Below are positions 1-8,238 of a stretch of DNA of 64,000 bases, piece after piece. Source of the DNA: Limimaricola variabilis (GTDB lineage Bacteria > Pseudomonadota > Alphaproteobacteria > Rhodobacterales > Rhodobacteraceae); contig NZ_JACIBX010000012.1 in assembly GCF_014195545.1 (NCBI RefSeq), positions 1-64,000 of the forward strand, in the 5' to 3' direction. The first letter of the stretch is position 1. Each line of letters starts with the position of its first letter. Below the pieces are notes generated by a model. That model made no database searches and had not been told where the DNA came from. It worked only from the letters and a program-made list of their open reading frames with translations. A program made the position numbers and the translations under genes.

Positions 1-135
1 GTCTTCGTCTCCAAGCGCGGCCAGGGCACCGGCTACTCCGGCATCGAAAACCCCCTCTTCTTCAAGGACAACACACGCATGTTCTACGGCGACGCCAAGA
101 AATCGCTCGACGAACTGCTGGCCAAGATCGCCTGA
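1..135 (+). CDS. pntB: NAD(P) transhydrogenase subunit beta, C-terminal end (partial)
   Basis: Only the last 44 codons and the TGA stop lie in the window; the gene begins upstream. The visible residues include [18 protein letters not shown] and end in [15 protein letters not shown], which match the C-terminal NADP(H)-binding end of PntB (the 'GYAG..NPLF' loop and the 'GDAK' segment). PntAB is the inner-membrane, proton-translocating transhydrogenase that makes NADPH from NADH. A strong hairpin follows about 20 bases after the stop, so this is probably the last gene of a pntAB operon. The family assignment is firm; nothing can be said of the missing part. Confidence 0.93.
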   Translation, partial: VFVSKRGQGTGYSGIENPLFFKDNTRMFYGDAKKSLDELLAKIA

Positions 136-154
136 TCCCGGCCCGGATCACAGG

Positions 155-181
155 AAGGCCCCGCCCCGCGCGGGGCCTTTT
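155..181 (+). terminator. Intrinsic terminator after pntB
   Basis: GGCCCCGC (157-164) pairs perfectly with GCGGGGCC (170-177) around a 5-base loop. Two A residues before the stem and a TTTT run after it extend the helix and give the U tract. It sits 20 bases after the pntB stop and before the next start. Confidence 0.85.
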
Positions 182-219
182 GCGTTGCAGGGGTGCACGC
201 TCTGGGCGAGTGTCGCCGC

Positions 220-1131
220 ATGACGAATAGCCCTTTGCACGGCATCGGCCTGCGGCTGCTCGCGGCGTTCCTCATCACCGCGATGTCGGCGATGGTGGCG
301 GTGGCGACGCGCGAGGTCGGGCTCGGCCAGATCGTGTTCTGGCGCTCGGCCGTGGCGCTGGTCCCGATCTGCGCCTACATGGCGCTGTGCCGCGAGTTTC
401 CCGCCGCCATCGCCACCCGCCGCCCCGGCCTGCACCTGACGCGCAGCCTGTTCGGGGCGCTGTCGATGGCGCTGTCCTTCGTCTCGCTCGCCTACCTGCC
501 GGTCGCCAATGCGCAGGCGCTGGGATACCTCGCCCCGGTGCTGACCTTGCCGCTGGCGGCGCTCCTGCTCGGCGAGCGGATCGGGCCGATGGTCTGGGGC
601 GCTGCCTGCCTCGGCTTTGCCGGAGTCATAGCGATGCTCGGCGCGGCGCTCGAGGCGCCGGGGCAGGGCGCGTTGATCGGCGTCGCGGCAGGGCTGGGCT
701 ACGCCGTGACGATGGCCTTCGTGCGGGTGCATATCAAGTCGATGACAGTGAGCGAGCGCCCGTCGACCATCGCTTTCTGGTTTGCCGCCGTCTCGGCGCT
801 GGCGGGGTTGGCGACGCTGCCCTTCGGCTGGGAGATGCCTTCGACACAGATGCTGCCCTGGCTGATCGGCGCGGGGCTGACCGGCGGGCTGGCGCATGTC
901 GCGGCGACCGAGGCGGTGGCCCGGGCGCCGGTTGGCGTGCTGGCGCCGTTCGATTTCACCGGGCTGGTCTGGGCGCTCGGCTTCGACGCGGTGCTGTTCG
1001 GCGTGATGCCGGATGGGCTTGGCCTCATGGGCGTGGCGGCGATTACCGGGGCGGCCCTGATGGTAACCTTTGCCACCTGGAAGCCGGGGCGGCCGGAGCG
1101 ACCGGGGCGAAGCCGGACGCCGACCCGCTGA
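220..1131 (+). CDS. DMT superfamily transporter (EamA domains)
   Basis: A 303-residue, strongly hydrophobic protein with about ten predicted membrane helices arranged as two similar halves, the layout of EamA/DMT permeases. Segments such as LGYLAPVLTLPLAALLLGER (around residue 100) and the late G-rich helix are typical: the 'P.....L.ER' turn recurs in this family. It would export a small metabolite through the inner membrane; the substrate cannot be read from the sequence. The ATG at 220 is preferred over a GTG at 193 because GGGCGAG lies 9 bases before it and the extra residues look non-coding. Family sure, substrate unknown. Confidence 0.85.
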   Translation: MTNSPLHGIGLRLLAAFLITAMSAMVAVATREVGLGQIVFWRSAVALVPICAYMALCREFPAAIATRRPGLHLTRSLFGALSMALSFVSLAYLPVANAQALGYLAPVLTLPLAALLLGERIGPMVWGAACLGFAGVIAMLGAALEAPGQGALIGVAAGLGYAVTMAFVRVHIKSMTVSERPSTIAFWFAAVSALAGLATLPFGWEMPSTQMLPWLIGAGLTGGLAHVAATEAVARAPVGVLAPFDFTGLVWALGFDAVLFGVMPDGLGLMGVAAITGAALMVTFATWKPGRPERPGRSRTPTR

Positions 1132-1171
1132 GGATGTGCTAGGCTTCCCGGGGCGGAAAGGGAGCGAGACG

Positions 1172-1528
1172 ATGGAAAAGGTGACCGGTATCGGCGGCGT
1201 GTTCTTTCGGGCCCGGGACCCGGAGGCGCTCGCGAAATGGTATCTCGACCATCTGGGCATCGAGGGTCCGGGGCCTTCGATCTGGCGGCAGGAAGCCGGG
1301 CCCACCGTGTTGATGCCCTTCGCGCAGGAGACGGACTATTTCGGCCGGTCCGAGCAGCAATGGATGATCAATTTCCGTGTCGCCGATCTCGACGCGATGG
1401 TGGCGCAGCTCGACGCGGCGGGCATCGCGGTCGAGCGCCGCGACGAATGGGACAGCGAGATAGGCCGCTTTGCGCGTATCCACGACCCCGAAGGCAACCC
1501 GATCGAGCTGTGGCAGCCGGCGAGCTAA
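1172..1528 (+). CDS. VOC family (glyoxalase/bleomycin-resistance-like) protein
   Basis: A 118-residue single-domain protein. It opens with a strand ending in GGVFFRARDPEALAKWY and closes with HDPEGNPIELWQP, the usual first and last strands of a vicinal-oxygen-chelate half. The terminal Glu of 'IELWQ' is the usual metal ligand position, so metal binding is likely. GGAGCGAGACG just before the ATG serves as ribosome binding site. It follows the DMT gene by 40 bases and may be co-transcribed. The actual reaction is unknown; VOC proteins range from dioxygenases to resistance proteins. Confidence 0.85.
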   Translation: MEKVTGIGGVFFRARDPEALAKWYLDHLGIEGPGPSIWRQEAGPTVLMPFAQETDYFGRSEQQWMINFRVADLDAMVAQLDAAGIAVERRDEWDSEIGRFARIHDPEGNPIELWQPAS

Positions 1529-1578
1529 GCCCTTCATCGCATCCCGCACAGGCGGGCCGCCGTTCGGCCCTACACGGC

Positions 1579-2127
1579 TCAGGCGTCGATCTCGCGCCAT
1601 TCTCCCGGCGCCAGCCCGTCGAGCGCCCAGTCGCCGATGCGCCAGCGCACGAGCCGCAGCGTCGGGAAGCCGGCAGCGGCGGTCATGCGGCGGACCTGGC
1701 GGTTGCGCCCCTCGCGGATGGCGATCTCGATCCAGGCGTCGGGCACCGATTTGCGAAACCGCACCGGCGGGTCGCGCTCCCACAGGGCGGGTGGCGCGAT
1801 CAGCCGAGCGCGGGCGGGCTTTGTCGGCCCGTCCTTGAGCGTCAGGCCGCGCCGGAGCGGTTCGAGATCGGCCTCGGTCGGCGCGCCCTCGACCTGCACG
1901 AGATAGGTCTTCTCCATCTTGTGCTTCGGGTCGGAGATCCGCGCCTGCAGCCGCCCGTCATCGGTGAGCAGCAGCAGCCCCTCGCTATCGCGATCCAGCC
2001 GTCCGGCGGGATAGATGCCGGGCCGGTCGATGAAGTCTGACAGCGTGGCGCGTGGGCTCGGGCTCTTGGCATCGGTGAACTGCGACAGCACGTTCATCGG
2101 CTTGTTGAACAGGACGAGGCGCGGCAT
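1579..2127 (-). CDS. RluE/RsuA-type rRNA pseudouridine synthase
   Basis: A 182-residue enzyme that isomerises a uridine in rRNA to pseudouridine. The active-site motif [17 protein letters not shown] is at about 42-58, with the catalytic Asp at about 45, and the late GRNRQVRRM motif is present. It lacks an N-terminal S4 domain, so it is closer to RluE (23S rRNA) than to RsuA or RluB. The start is taken at the [10 protein letters not shown] methionine; longer in-frame extensions upstream lack family similarity and run into the intergenic region. It is divergent from the decarboxylase gene, across a 286-base gap. Confidence 0.9.
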   Translation of the reverse strand: MPRLVLFNKPMNVLSQFTDAKSPSPRATLSDFIDRPGIYPAGRLDRDSEGLLLLTDDGRLQARISDPKHKMEKTYLVQVEGAPTEADLEPLRRGLTLKDGPTKPARARLIAPPALWERDPPVRFRKSVPDAWIEIAIREGRNRQVRRMTAAAGFPTLRLVRWRIGDWALDGLAPGEWREIDA

Positions 2128-2413
2128 GGCAGATCTCCGGATACGTGCGGCCTCCCTAGGACGGGAGGGGGCGGAAAGAAAACCGGGCTGGGAAAAATAC
2201 CCCCTCGGGTCGGAATTCGCTCTTGATCCGACTCGGCGTTTATCCCAAATGCCCCCGCAAGACGCCAACGCACGCGCCTCTGGCCACGCCTGGACGCAAG
2301 CCTCCCCACGGGGGGCCTACGCACAGACCCAGCACGCGTTTATGCAGCGACGGTAACGTCTCCCTTGGAACCGCCGGCCTTTCGGGGCTCCCGTCAGTCT
2401 ATCGGAGATGCAC
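2128..2413. promoter_or_regulatory. Long leader/intergenic region before the ornithine-type decarboxylase
   Basis: This 286-base gap separates the divergent pseudouridine synthase and decarboxylase genes and is the longest in the window. It holds GC-rich short inverted repeats, for example CCTCCCC/GGGGGG around 2301-2315 and an imperfect GGAACC...GGCTCC hairpin near 2368-2392, close to the start codon. Alphaproteobacterial decarboxylases of this type are known to carry the 'speF' leader RNA (Rfam RF00518). I cannot confirm that motif by eye, so the RNA assignment is a guess based on context. Confidence 0.3.
2404..2407 (+). promoter_or_regulatory. Ribosome binding site that decides the decarboxylase start
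   Basis: GGAG at 2404-2407 directly abuts an ATG at 2408, too close for initiation, but lies 6 bases before the in-frame ATG at 2414. The second ATG is therefore the likelier start. Confidence 0.6.
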
Positions 2414-3583
2414 ATGACTGCATATGTCGCGGGCGCCAGCGCCCCCTCCTTCGCCGTTGCCAATCGCCTCGAAGCCTATGCCGCGACCGCCGAATTCGAC
2501 CGGCCGACGCTGGTGATCGACGTCAACCGCGTGGAGACCCAGTTCGAGGCGCTGAAAGCTGGCCTCGGCCGCGCCGACATCCACTACGCGGTGAAGGCCA
2601 ACCCGCATCCCGCCATCATCGAGCGGCTGGTGCAGCTCGGCTCGCATTTCGACGCCGCCTCGCGCGCCGAGATCGAACTGTGCCTGAGCCAGGGCGCGCG
2701 GCCCGAGCATGTCTCCTTCGGCAACACCATCAAGCGCGTCTCCGACATCGCCTTCGCCTATGGCGCCGGCATCCGCATGTTCGCGGTCGATGCCGAGGAA
2801 GAGCTGGAGAAGATCGCCGAGCACGCACCGGGCGCGCAGGTCTATGTCCGCCTGATCGTCGAGACGTCTTCGGCCGACTGGCCGCTGACTCGCAAGTTCG
2901 GCTGCGACCGCGACACCGCGCTCAAGCTGCTCGACCGGGCGACCGAGCTGGGTCTCGAGCCGCTGGGCTTCTCGTTCCATGTCGGATCGCAGACCCGTCA
3001 TGCCGAGATGTGGGTGCCGGTCCTCGACGAGCTGTCGCGCATCTGGACCGCCGCGCAGGAGGCCGGCCACCGGCTGCAGCTTCTGAACATCGGCGGTGGT
3101 TTCCCGGCCTTCTACGGCGAGGAAATCCAGGCGCCGACGGAATATGCCGCCGCGGTGATGGCGCTCGTGGAAGCGCGTTTCCCGGGAGCCCAGCGCATCA
3201 TGGCCGAACCCGGCCGCGGCATGGTGGCCGAGGCGGGGGTGATCGCCTGCGAGGTGATGCTGACCTCGCGCAAGTCGGACCGGGACCTGCACCGCTGGGT
3301 CTATCTGTCGATCGGCCGCTTCTCCGGCCTGGCAGAGACCGAGGGCGAGGCGATCCGCTACCAGTTCGTGACCCCGCATGACGGCGAGGCCACCGGGCCT
3401 TGCATCCTCGCCGGTCCGTCCTGTGACAGCGCCGACGTGCTCTACGAGAAGCGCCCGATGAACCTGCCGCTCGGCCTCAAATCGGGCGACCGGGTGCTGA
3501 TCCGCAACACCGGGGCCTACACCTCGACCTATTCCTCGGTCTGCTTCAATGGCTTCCCGCCGCTGGACGTGGTCATCCTCTGA
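2414..3583 (+). CDS. Fold-III PLP-dependent ornithine (or ornithine/lysine) decarboxylase
   Basis: A 389-residue decarboxylase of the eukaryotic-like, alanine-racemase-fold group (group IV). It makes putrescine from ornithine (possibly cadaverine from lysine) in the cytoplasm as the entry to polyamine synthesis. The PLP lysine is in HYAVKANPHP at about residue 61; the FHVGSQ and NIGGGFP phosphate-binding motifs follow, then EPGRGMVA, and the active-site Cys of GPSCDSADVLYEK is at about 337. Length and motifs match bacterial ODC. It is monocistronic: a long leader lies before it and a perfect terminator after it. Preference for ornithine over lysine is inferred from the family. Confidence 0.92.
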   Translation: MTAYVAGASAPSFAVANRLEAYAATAEFDRPTLVIDVNRVETQFEALKAGLGRADIHYAVKANPHPAIIERLVQLGSHFDAASRAEIELCLSQGARPEHVSFGNTIKRVSDIAFAYGAGIRMFAVDAEEELEKIAEHAPGAQVYVRLIVETSSADWPLTRKFGCDRDTALKLLDRATELGLEPLGFSFHVGSQTRHAEMWVPVLDELSRIWTAAQEAGHRLQLLNIGGGFPAFYGEEIQAPTEYAAAVMALVEARFPGAQRIMAEPGRGMVAEAGVIACEVMLTSRKSDRDLHRWVYLSIGRFSGLAETEGEAIRYQFVTPHDGEATGPCILAGPSCDSADVLYEKRPMNLPLGLKSGDRVLIRNTGAYTSTYSSVCFNGFPPLDVVIL

Positions 3584-3588
3584 GAGAT

Positions 3589-3612
3589 ACCGGGCGGCGC
3601 TGCCGCCCGGTT
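3589..3612 (+). terminator. GC-rich hairpin just after the decarboxylase stop
   Basis: CCGGGCGGC pairs with GCCGCCCGG around a 3-base centre, starting about 6 bases after the stop. There is no T run, so it may act as a stabilising 3' hairpin rather than the main terminator, which is the stronger one at 3648-3683. Confidence 0.5.
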
Positions 3613-3647
3613 GACGACCCACGGGGCTGCATTCCCGAACAGGTCTC

Positions 3648-3683
3648 CGCCCGCCATGGCCCTCAGGCCATGGCGGGCGTTTT
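3648..3683 (+). terminator. Intrinsic terminator overlapping the end of the opposing gene
   Basis: A perfect 14-bp stem (3648-3661 with 3666-3679) with loop CTCA (3662-3665) is followed by TTTT (3680-3683) on the plus strand. It ends transcription of the decarboxylase. The loop contains the stop codon of the convergent luciferase-like gene, and the 3' arm encodes its last residues. Confidence 0.85.
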
Positions 3684-4667
3684 CATGTCGGAGAGCACCT
3701 CGGCGCCGATCTCGAAGCTGCGCTTGCGTGCCTCAGGGTCGAACATCATGCCGGTGAGCATCAGCTCGTCCGGCCGATAGCGCTCGATGATCTCGCGCAG
3801 CTGCCGACGGACCGTGTCCCGGCTGCCGGTGGCCGAGACCGAAAGCGCCGCTTCGGCACCGGGAATGGCGCTGGCCGGAACGTGGTCGGCGACGTTCTCG
3901 ACCGGGCGGGAGAGGCGGCCCGGCGTCCCGGTCCTGAGCCGCGCGAAGGACAGGATCTGCGAGGAGCGGTAATAACGCGCCTCTTCGTCCGTATCGGCGG
4001 CGTGCAGGCCGGCGGCCATCATGAAATAGGGCTTCTCCAGCCGCTCCGACGGGCGGAACCCCTCGCGATAGGCCTGAATCGCGGCCTCCAGCATCTGCGG
4101 CGCGAAATGGCTGGCAAAGGCGTAGGGCAGGCCGAGATAGGCGGCGAGCTGCGCTCCGAAGGTCGAGGAGCCGAGGATCCATACCGGCAGATGCGAGCCC
4201 ATGCCCGGCACCGCGCGGACCGGGCCTTGGCCCGCGTCGTCGTCAAGGTAGCCCATCAGCTCGACCACGTCCTGCGGGAAGGCGTCCGCCGACTGGTGGT
4301 AGCGGCGCAGCGCCTGCGCCGTCGCCCCGTCGGTGCCGGGCGCGCGGCCCAGCCCGAGGTCGATCCGGCCCGGGTGCAGCGCGTCGAGCGTGCCGAACTG
4401 CTCGGCCACGATCAGCGGCGCGTGGTTGGGCAGCATGATGCCGCCCGCGCCCACGCGAATGGTCGAGGTGGCCTGCGCGACATGGCCGATCACCACCGCG
4501 GTCGCGGCCGAGGCGATGCCGGGCATGTTGTGATGCTCGGCCAGCCAGTAGCGGTGATAGCCCAGCGCCTCGGCGTGGCGGGCAAGGTCGGCGGCATGGG
4601 CCAAAGCCTGCGCCGGCGTCTCGTCTTCGGTCACCGGGGCGAGATCGAGTAGGGAAAACTTCTGCAT
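3663..4667 (-). CDS. LLM-class (luciferase-like) flavin-dependent oxidoreductase
   Basis: A 334-residue TIM-barrel flavoenzyme. It begins FSLLDLAPV, and has the [15 protein letters not shown] segment near 40-55, the [16 protein letters not shown] stretch and the GLGRAPGTD motif near 110, all typical of the MsnO8/bacterial-luciferase-like family that uses FMNH2 and O2. The substrate is unknown. The start is the ATG that has AGGAG seven bases upstream; longer extensions carry no family residues. Its last seven codons form one arm of the decarboxylase terminator. It is divergent from the DUF3422 gene. Confidence 0.9.
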   Translation of the reverse strand: MQKFSLLDLAPVTEDETPAQALAHAADLARHAEALGYHRYWLAEHHNMPGIASAATAVVIGHVAQATSTIRVGAGGIMLPNHAPLIVAEQFGTLDALHPGRIDLGLGRAPGTDGATAQALRRYHQSADAFPQDVVELMGYLDDDAGQGPVRAVPGMGSHLPVWILGSSTFGAQLAAYLGLPYAFASHFAPQMLEAAIQAYREGFRPSERLEKPYFMMAAGLHAADTDEEARYYRSSQILSFARLRTGTPGRLSRPVENVADHVPASAIPGAEAALSVSATGSRDTVRRQLREIIERYRPDELMLTGMMFDPEARKRSFEIGAEVLSDMKTPAMA

Positions 4668-4849
4668 GTCATGGCTCCTGCGTCGATGCTGATATGGGCG
4701 CGTGACGGCGCGGCGAAAACCGCCCCGCATGCACAACCCGGACGCGGTATGCGAACGCATGCGCCAAGCCGCTGTTCATGCGACCTTTTCCCCTGTTTAC
4801 AGTGCCGTCGCGCCCGGCCATCCTCCCCCGACGTCAAGCCGGAGCCACC

Positions 4850-6121
4850 ATGACCCTCGCCGACCACCCGCTGCGCCAGGAACTGGCGAACGAGCTGCAC
4901 GCCCGGCCCTTTCCCAGCCTCGGCGCGCCGGGGCAGGCGGCCTTTCTCGCTATTGGCCCGGCCGAGGGACAACCGCGCGACACCGAGGCCGAACGCGCGC
5001 ATCTGCTGGCGCTCTTGGATTGGTTCGGCGCGCCGCATCCGCAGCCCGGCGCCACCCATTGGTCCGGGCAGATCGGCCGGCACCGGCTGAAATGGGAAAG
5101 CCATACCGAGTTCGTCAGCTACATGATCCTGAGCGACGGCCCCTCCGAGCCGCCGTTCCGCGAGGGGCTGTCGGGCTTTCCCTCCGACTGGCTGGCACGC
5201 GCGCCGGGCCGCCGCCTGACCTCGGCGCTGGTCCGGGTGGAGCTCGCGGCGGGCGAGGAGGAGATCGCCCGGCGGGCGGAGGCGTGGTTCGTGGCCGAGA
5301 GCATGGCGATGGCGCGGGTGCTCGACGACCAGCTGATCGTCGCCGGCGATTTCCGGATAGATTCGGCCGGGCACATGCGCTTCGCGGTCTTTGCCCGGCC
5401 CGGCACGGGCGAGCGACGGATCGGCCGAGTCGTGCAGCGGCTCTGCGAGATCGAGACCTACAAGACCATGGCGATGCTCGGCCTCGCGCAGGCGCGCGGC
5501 ATGGGTGGGCGGATCGGTGCGCTGGAAACCCGGCTGTCGGATCTGGTGGCGGAGATGGCGGGCGGGCCGGGGGATCCGGCCGAGACGCTTGCGGTGCTGC
5601 TCGAGGTGTCGGCCGAGCTCGAGAAGCTGCGCGCGCAGTCGGGCTTCCGCAGCGGCGCGACGCGGGCCTACGAGACACTGGTGAACCAGCGCATCAGTGT
5701 GCTGCGCGAGTCGCGCTTCGGCGGGCGGCAGACCTTTGCGGAGTTCATGATGCGACGTTTCGACCCGGCGATGCGCACGGTCGAATCGACCGACCGACGC
5801 CTCGCCGTGATGTCGGAGCGGGCAGCGCGGGCGGGCGATCTGCTGCGCACGCGGGTCGATGTCGAACGCTCCGCCCAGAACCAGGCGCTGCTGGCCTCGA
5901 TGGACCGCCGCGCCGATGCGCAGCTCAGACTGCAGCACACGGTCGAGGGGCTCAGCGTGGTGGCGATCAGCTACTACGCGGTGAGCCTCGCCACCTACCT
6001 GCTGGCGCCGCTGGCCTATCCCATGGGGCTCGACAAGACGGCGCTGACCGCGGCGCTGGTGCTGCCGGTCGTGGCGATGGTGGCGCTGATGCTCCGCCGG
6101 ATCCGCCGCGGCCTGCACTGA
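4850..6121 (+). CDS. DUF3422 family membrane-anchored protein
   Basis: A 423-residue protein of a family I know as DUF3422, common in alphaproteobacteria. The family signature LANELHARPFPSL is near the N terminus, with WESHTEFVSY at about 80-90. The middle is helical and charged, and two hydrophobic helices close the protein (about 375-395 and 400-418), ending RRIRRGLH, so it is probably anchored in the inner membrane with its bulk in the cytoplasm. GGAG lies 5 bases before the ATG. The biochemical role is not known to me. Confidence 0.85.
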   Translation: MTLADHPLRQELANELHARPFPSLGAPGQAAFLAIGPAEGQPRDTEAERAHLLALLDWFGAPHPQPGATHWSGQIGRHRLKWESHTEFVSYMILSDGPSEPPFREGLSGFPSDWLARAPGRRLTSALVRVELAAGEEEIARRAEAWFVAESMAMARVLDDQLIVAGDFRIDSAGHMRFAVFARPGTGERRIGRVVQRLCEIETYKTMAMLGLAQARGMGGRIGALETRLSDLVAEMAGGPGDPAETLAVLLEVSAELEKLRAQSGFRSGATRAYETLVNQRISVLRESRFGGRQTFAEFMMRRFDPAMRTVESTDRRLAVMSERAARAGDLLRTRVDVERSAQNQALLASMDRRADAQLRLQHTVEGLSVVAISYYAVSLATYLLAPLAYPMGLDKTALTAALVLPVVAMVALMLRRIRRGLH

Positions 6122-6182
6122 CCCGGCTGGCCGCCATGGGCTTGCCACGCTAGACAGGCGCGGCAATTGATGGGGGCGAGCG

Positions 6183-6986
6183 ATGATCAAGCAGGTGATC
6201 TGCATCAACTGGGGCACCAAATACGGCGCGCCCTTCATCAACCGGCTCTACGGCATGGTGGCACGTAACATCACGCCGCCCTTCAGCTTCACCTGCTTCA
6301 CCGACAACCGCGAGGGCATCCGCCCCGAGGTGGATTGCCAGGACCTGCCGCCGATCGACGTGGAGATGCCGAAGAACTCCAAGGGCATCTGGCCCAAGTC
6401 GCGGCTCTGGGGACCGAGGCTGGGAGACCTGACCGGTCCGGTGCTGTTTCTCGATCTCGACCTCGTCATCACCGGCTCGCTCGACGACTTCTTCACCTAT
6501 GGCGATCCGCAGGACGTGATCCTGTCGCGCAACCCGAACACGCCGCTCGAAAAGCTGGGCCAGACCTCGGTGTTTCGCTTTCCGGTGGGCGGGCTCCTGC
6601 CGCTGCAGGAACGGTTCCGCGCAGATCCGCAAGGCATCGCCGACGAGTACCGCTTCGAGCAGCGCTTCGTGACCCGCAACGCGCCGGGCGGGGCCAAGCT
6701 CTTTCCCAACGCCTGGGTCCGGCATTTCCGCATGCATTGCCGCCGGCCGTTCCCCCTCAACTACGTGGCCGCCCCCAAGCTGCCGCGCGACGCGCGCATC
6801 GTGATCTTTCCCGGCGGGCTGCATCCCAGCCACGCCATCGACGGGCATTACCCACCCTATGCGCCCGACAGCGCCGGCGAGCATCTGCGTGGCCTGTTCT
6901 CGGAGGTGCGGCAGGACAAGCCGCTGCGCTACCTGCGGCACTACATCCGTCCCGCACCCTGGGTGGCAGAGCACTGGCGCGCCTGA
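6183..6986 (+). CDS. GT-A-like glycosyltransferase, function unassigned
   Basis: A 267-residue soluble protein. It starts with a Rossmann-like strand (KQVICINWGTKYG), then has PVLFLDLDLVITGSLDD near 88-104, where the DLD triad is the kind of metal/sugar-nucleotide site used by GT-A glycosyltransferases. Late segments (FPNAWVRHFRMHCRR, IVIFPGGLHP) resemble hypothetical glycosyltransferases encoded near surface-polysaccharide genes. It sits 2 kb from a GT29-like gene and a pyruvyl transferase, but on the other strand. The donor and acceptor are unknown. Confidence 0.65.
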   Translation: MIKQVICINWGTKYGAPFINRLYGMVARNITPPFSFTCFTDNREGIRPEVDCQDLPPIDVEMPKNSKGIWPKSRLWGPRLGDLTGPVLFLDLDLVITGSLDDFFTYGDPQDVILSRNPNTPLEKLGQTSVFRFPVGGLLPLQERFRADPQGIADEYRFEQRFVTRNAPGGAKLFPNAWVRHFRMHCRRPFPLNYVAAPKLPRDARIVIFPGGLHPSHAIDGHYPPYAPDSAGEHLRGLFSEVRQDKPLRYLRHYIRPAPWVAEHWRA

Positions 6987-7072
6987 CCGCGCGGCAGCGC
7001 CGGCATCGGCTTGCACAGCGCGCCGCTTGGGCGCAGTCTCGGGCCGCACCCGATAGGCCCGAAGGACGCATC

Positions 7073-8236
7073 ATGCCGATCAAGAACCGCTTCGCCGAGC
7101 TTCTTCCCGAAATCACCGCCTGGCGGCGCGACCTGCACGAGAACCCCGAGATCCTCTACGAGACGCACCGCACCTCGGGGATCGTGGCGGAAAAGCTGCG
7201 CGCCTTCGGCTGCGACGACGTGGCCGAGGGGCTGGGTCGGACAGGCGTGGTCGGCGTGATCAGAGGCCGCTCGACCGCGTCGGGCAAGGTGATCGGGCTC
7301 AGGGCAGACATGGATGCCCTGCCGATCCACGAGCAGACCGGCCGCGACTATGCGTCTAAGACGCCCGGCGCGATGCATGCCTGCGGCCATGACGGGCACA
7401 CCGCGATGCTGCTGGGCGCGGCGAAGTACCTCGCCGAAACCCGCAATTTCAACGGCACTGTCGTGGTGATCTTCCAGCCCGCCGAGGAGGGCGGCGGCGG
7501 TGGCCGCGAGATGTGCGCCGACGGGCTGATGGAGCGCTTCGGCATCCAGGAGGTCTATGGCATGCACAACTGGCCTGGCATCCCGCTCGGGCAGTTCGCG
7601 ATCCGGCCCGGCGCCTTCTTCGCCTCGACCGACCAGTTCGAGATCACCGTCGAAGGCCGGGGCGGCCATGCGGCCAAGCCGCACGAAACGGTGGATTCGA
7701 CGCTCGTCGCCTCGCATATCGTGCTGGCGCTGCAGTCGATCGCGAGCCGCAACGCCGATCCGACCGAGCAGATGGTGGTGTCGGTGACCTCCTTCGAGAC
7801 ATCGTCCAAGGCGTTCAACGTGATCGCCCAGCGGGTGCAGATGAAGGGCACGGTCCGCACCATGTCGCCCGAGCTGCGCAAGCTGGGACAGGAGCGGCTG
7901 ACGGCCATCGCCGAGACCACGGCGCGGGCCTATGGGGCCGAGGCCAAGGTGAACTACATCAAGGGCTACCCGGTGATGATCAACCATCCCGACGAGACCG
8001 AGTTCGCGGCCGAGGTCGCGCGTGAGATCTCGGGCGACTGTGCCGAGGCGCCGTTGGTGATGGGGGGCGAGGATTTCGCCTACATGCTCGAAGAGCGGCC
8101 CGGCGCCTACATTCTCGTCGGCAACGGCGACACGGCCTCGGTGCACCATCCGGAATACGACTTCTCCGACGAGGCGATCCCGGCGGGATGTTCGTGGTGG
8201 GCCGGCGTCGTCGAACGCCGGATGCCGGCGGCCTGA
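7073..8236 (+). CDS. M20 family amidohydrolase (hippurate/N-acyl-amino-acid hydrolase type)
   Basis: A 387-residue metallopeptidase-like hydrolase. The N-terminal domain carries RRDLHENPE, LRADMDALPI and the metal-binding HACGHDGHTAMLLGAA at about 101-116; PAEEGGGGGREM supplies the catalytic Glu, and GGEDFAYMLEERPG near the C terminus is the last metal motif. A lid domain with GRGGHAAKPH occupies the middle. Such enzymes release amino acids from N-acyl or N-benzoyl conjugates using two metals. The start is set by GAAGGA six bases before the ATG. Exact substrate not determinable. Confidence 0.93.
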   Translation: MPIKNRFAELLPEITAWRRDLHENPEILYETHRTSGIVAEKLRAFGCDDVAEGLGRTGVVGVIRGRSTASGKVIGLRADMDALPIHEQTGRDYASKTPGAMHACGHDGHTAMLLGAAKYLAETRNFNGTVVVIFQPAEEGGGGGREMCADGLMERFGIQEVYGMHNWPGIPLGQFAIRPGAFFASTDQFEITVEGRGGHAAKPHETVDSTLVASHIVLALQSIASRNADPTEQMVVSVTSFETSSKAFNVIAQRVQMKGTVRTMSPELRKLGQERLTAIAETTARAYGAEAKVNYIKGYPVMINHPDETEFAAEVAREISGDCAEAPLVMGGEDFAYMLEERPGAYILVGNGDTASVHHPEYDFSDEAIPAGCSWWAGVVERRMPAA

Positions 8237-8238
8237 CC

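Noticed and set aside
2399-3622. A 407-codon minus-strand open frame opposite the decarboxylase gene
   Set aside because: High-GC shadow of the real gene; no family features, biased composition, and the plus frame is a clear PLP decarboxylase.
4749-4760. ATGCG-AA-CGCAT inverted repeat in the gap before the DUF3422 gene
   Set aside because: Only five base pairs per arm; too short to claim as an operator without other copies.
6335-7072. Long N-terminal extension of the M20 hydrolase frame through the upstream gene
   Set aside because: The stretch overlaps the glycosyltransferase in another frame and is Arg/Ala-rich; the ATG at 7073 has a good ribosome binding site.
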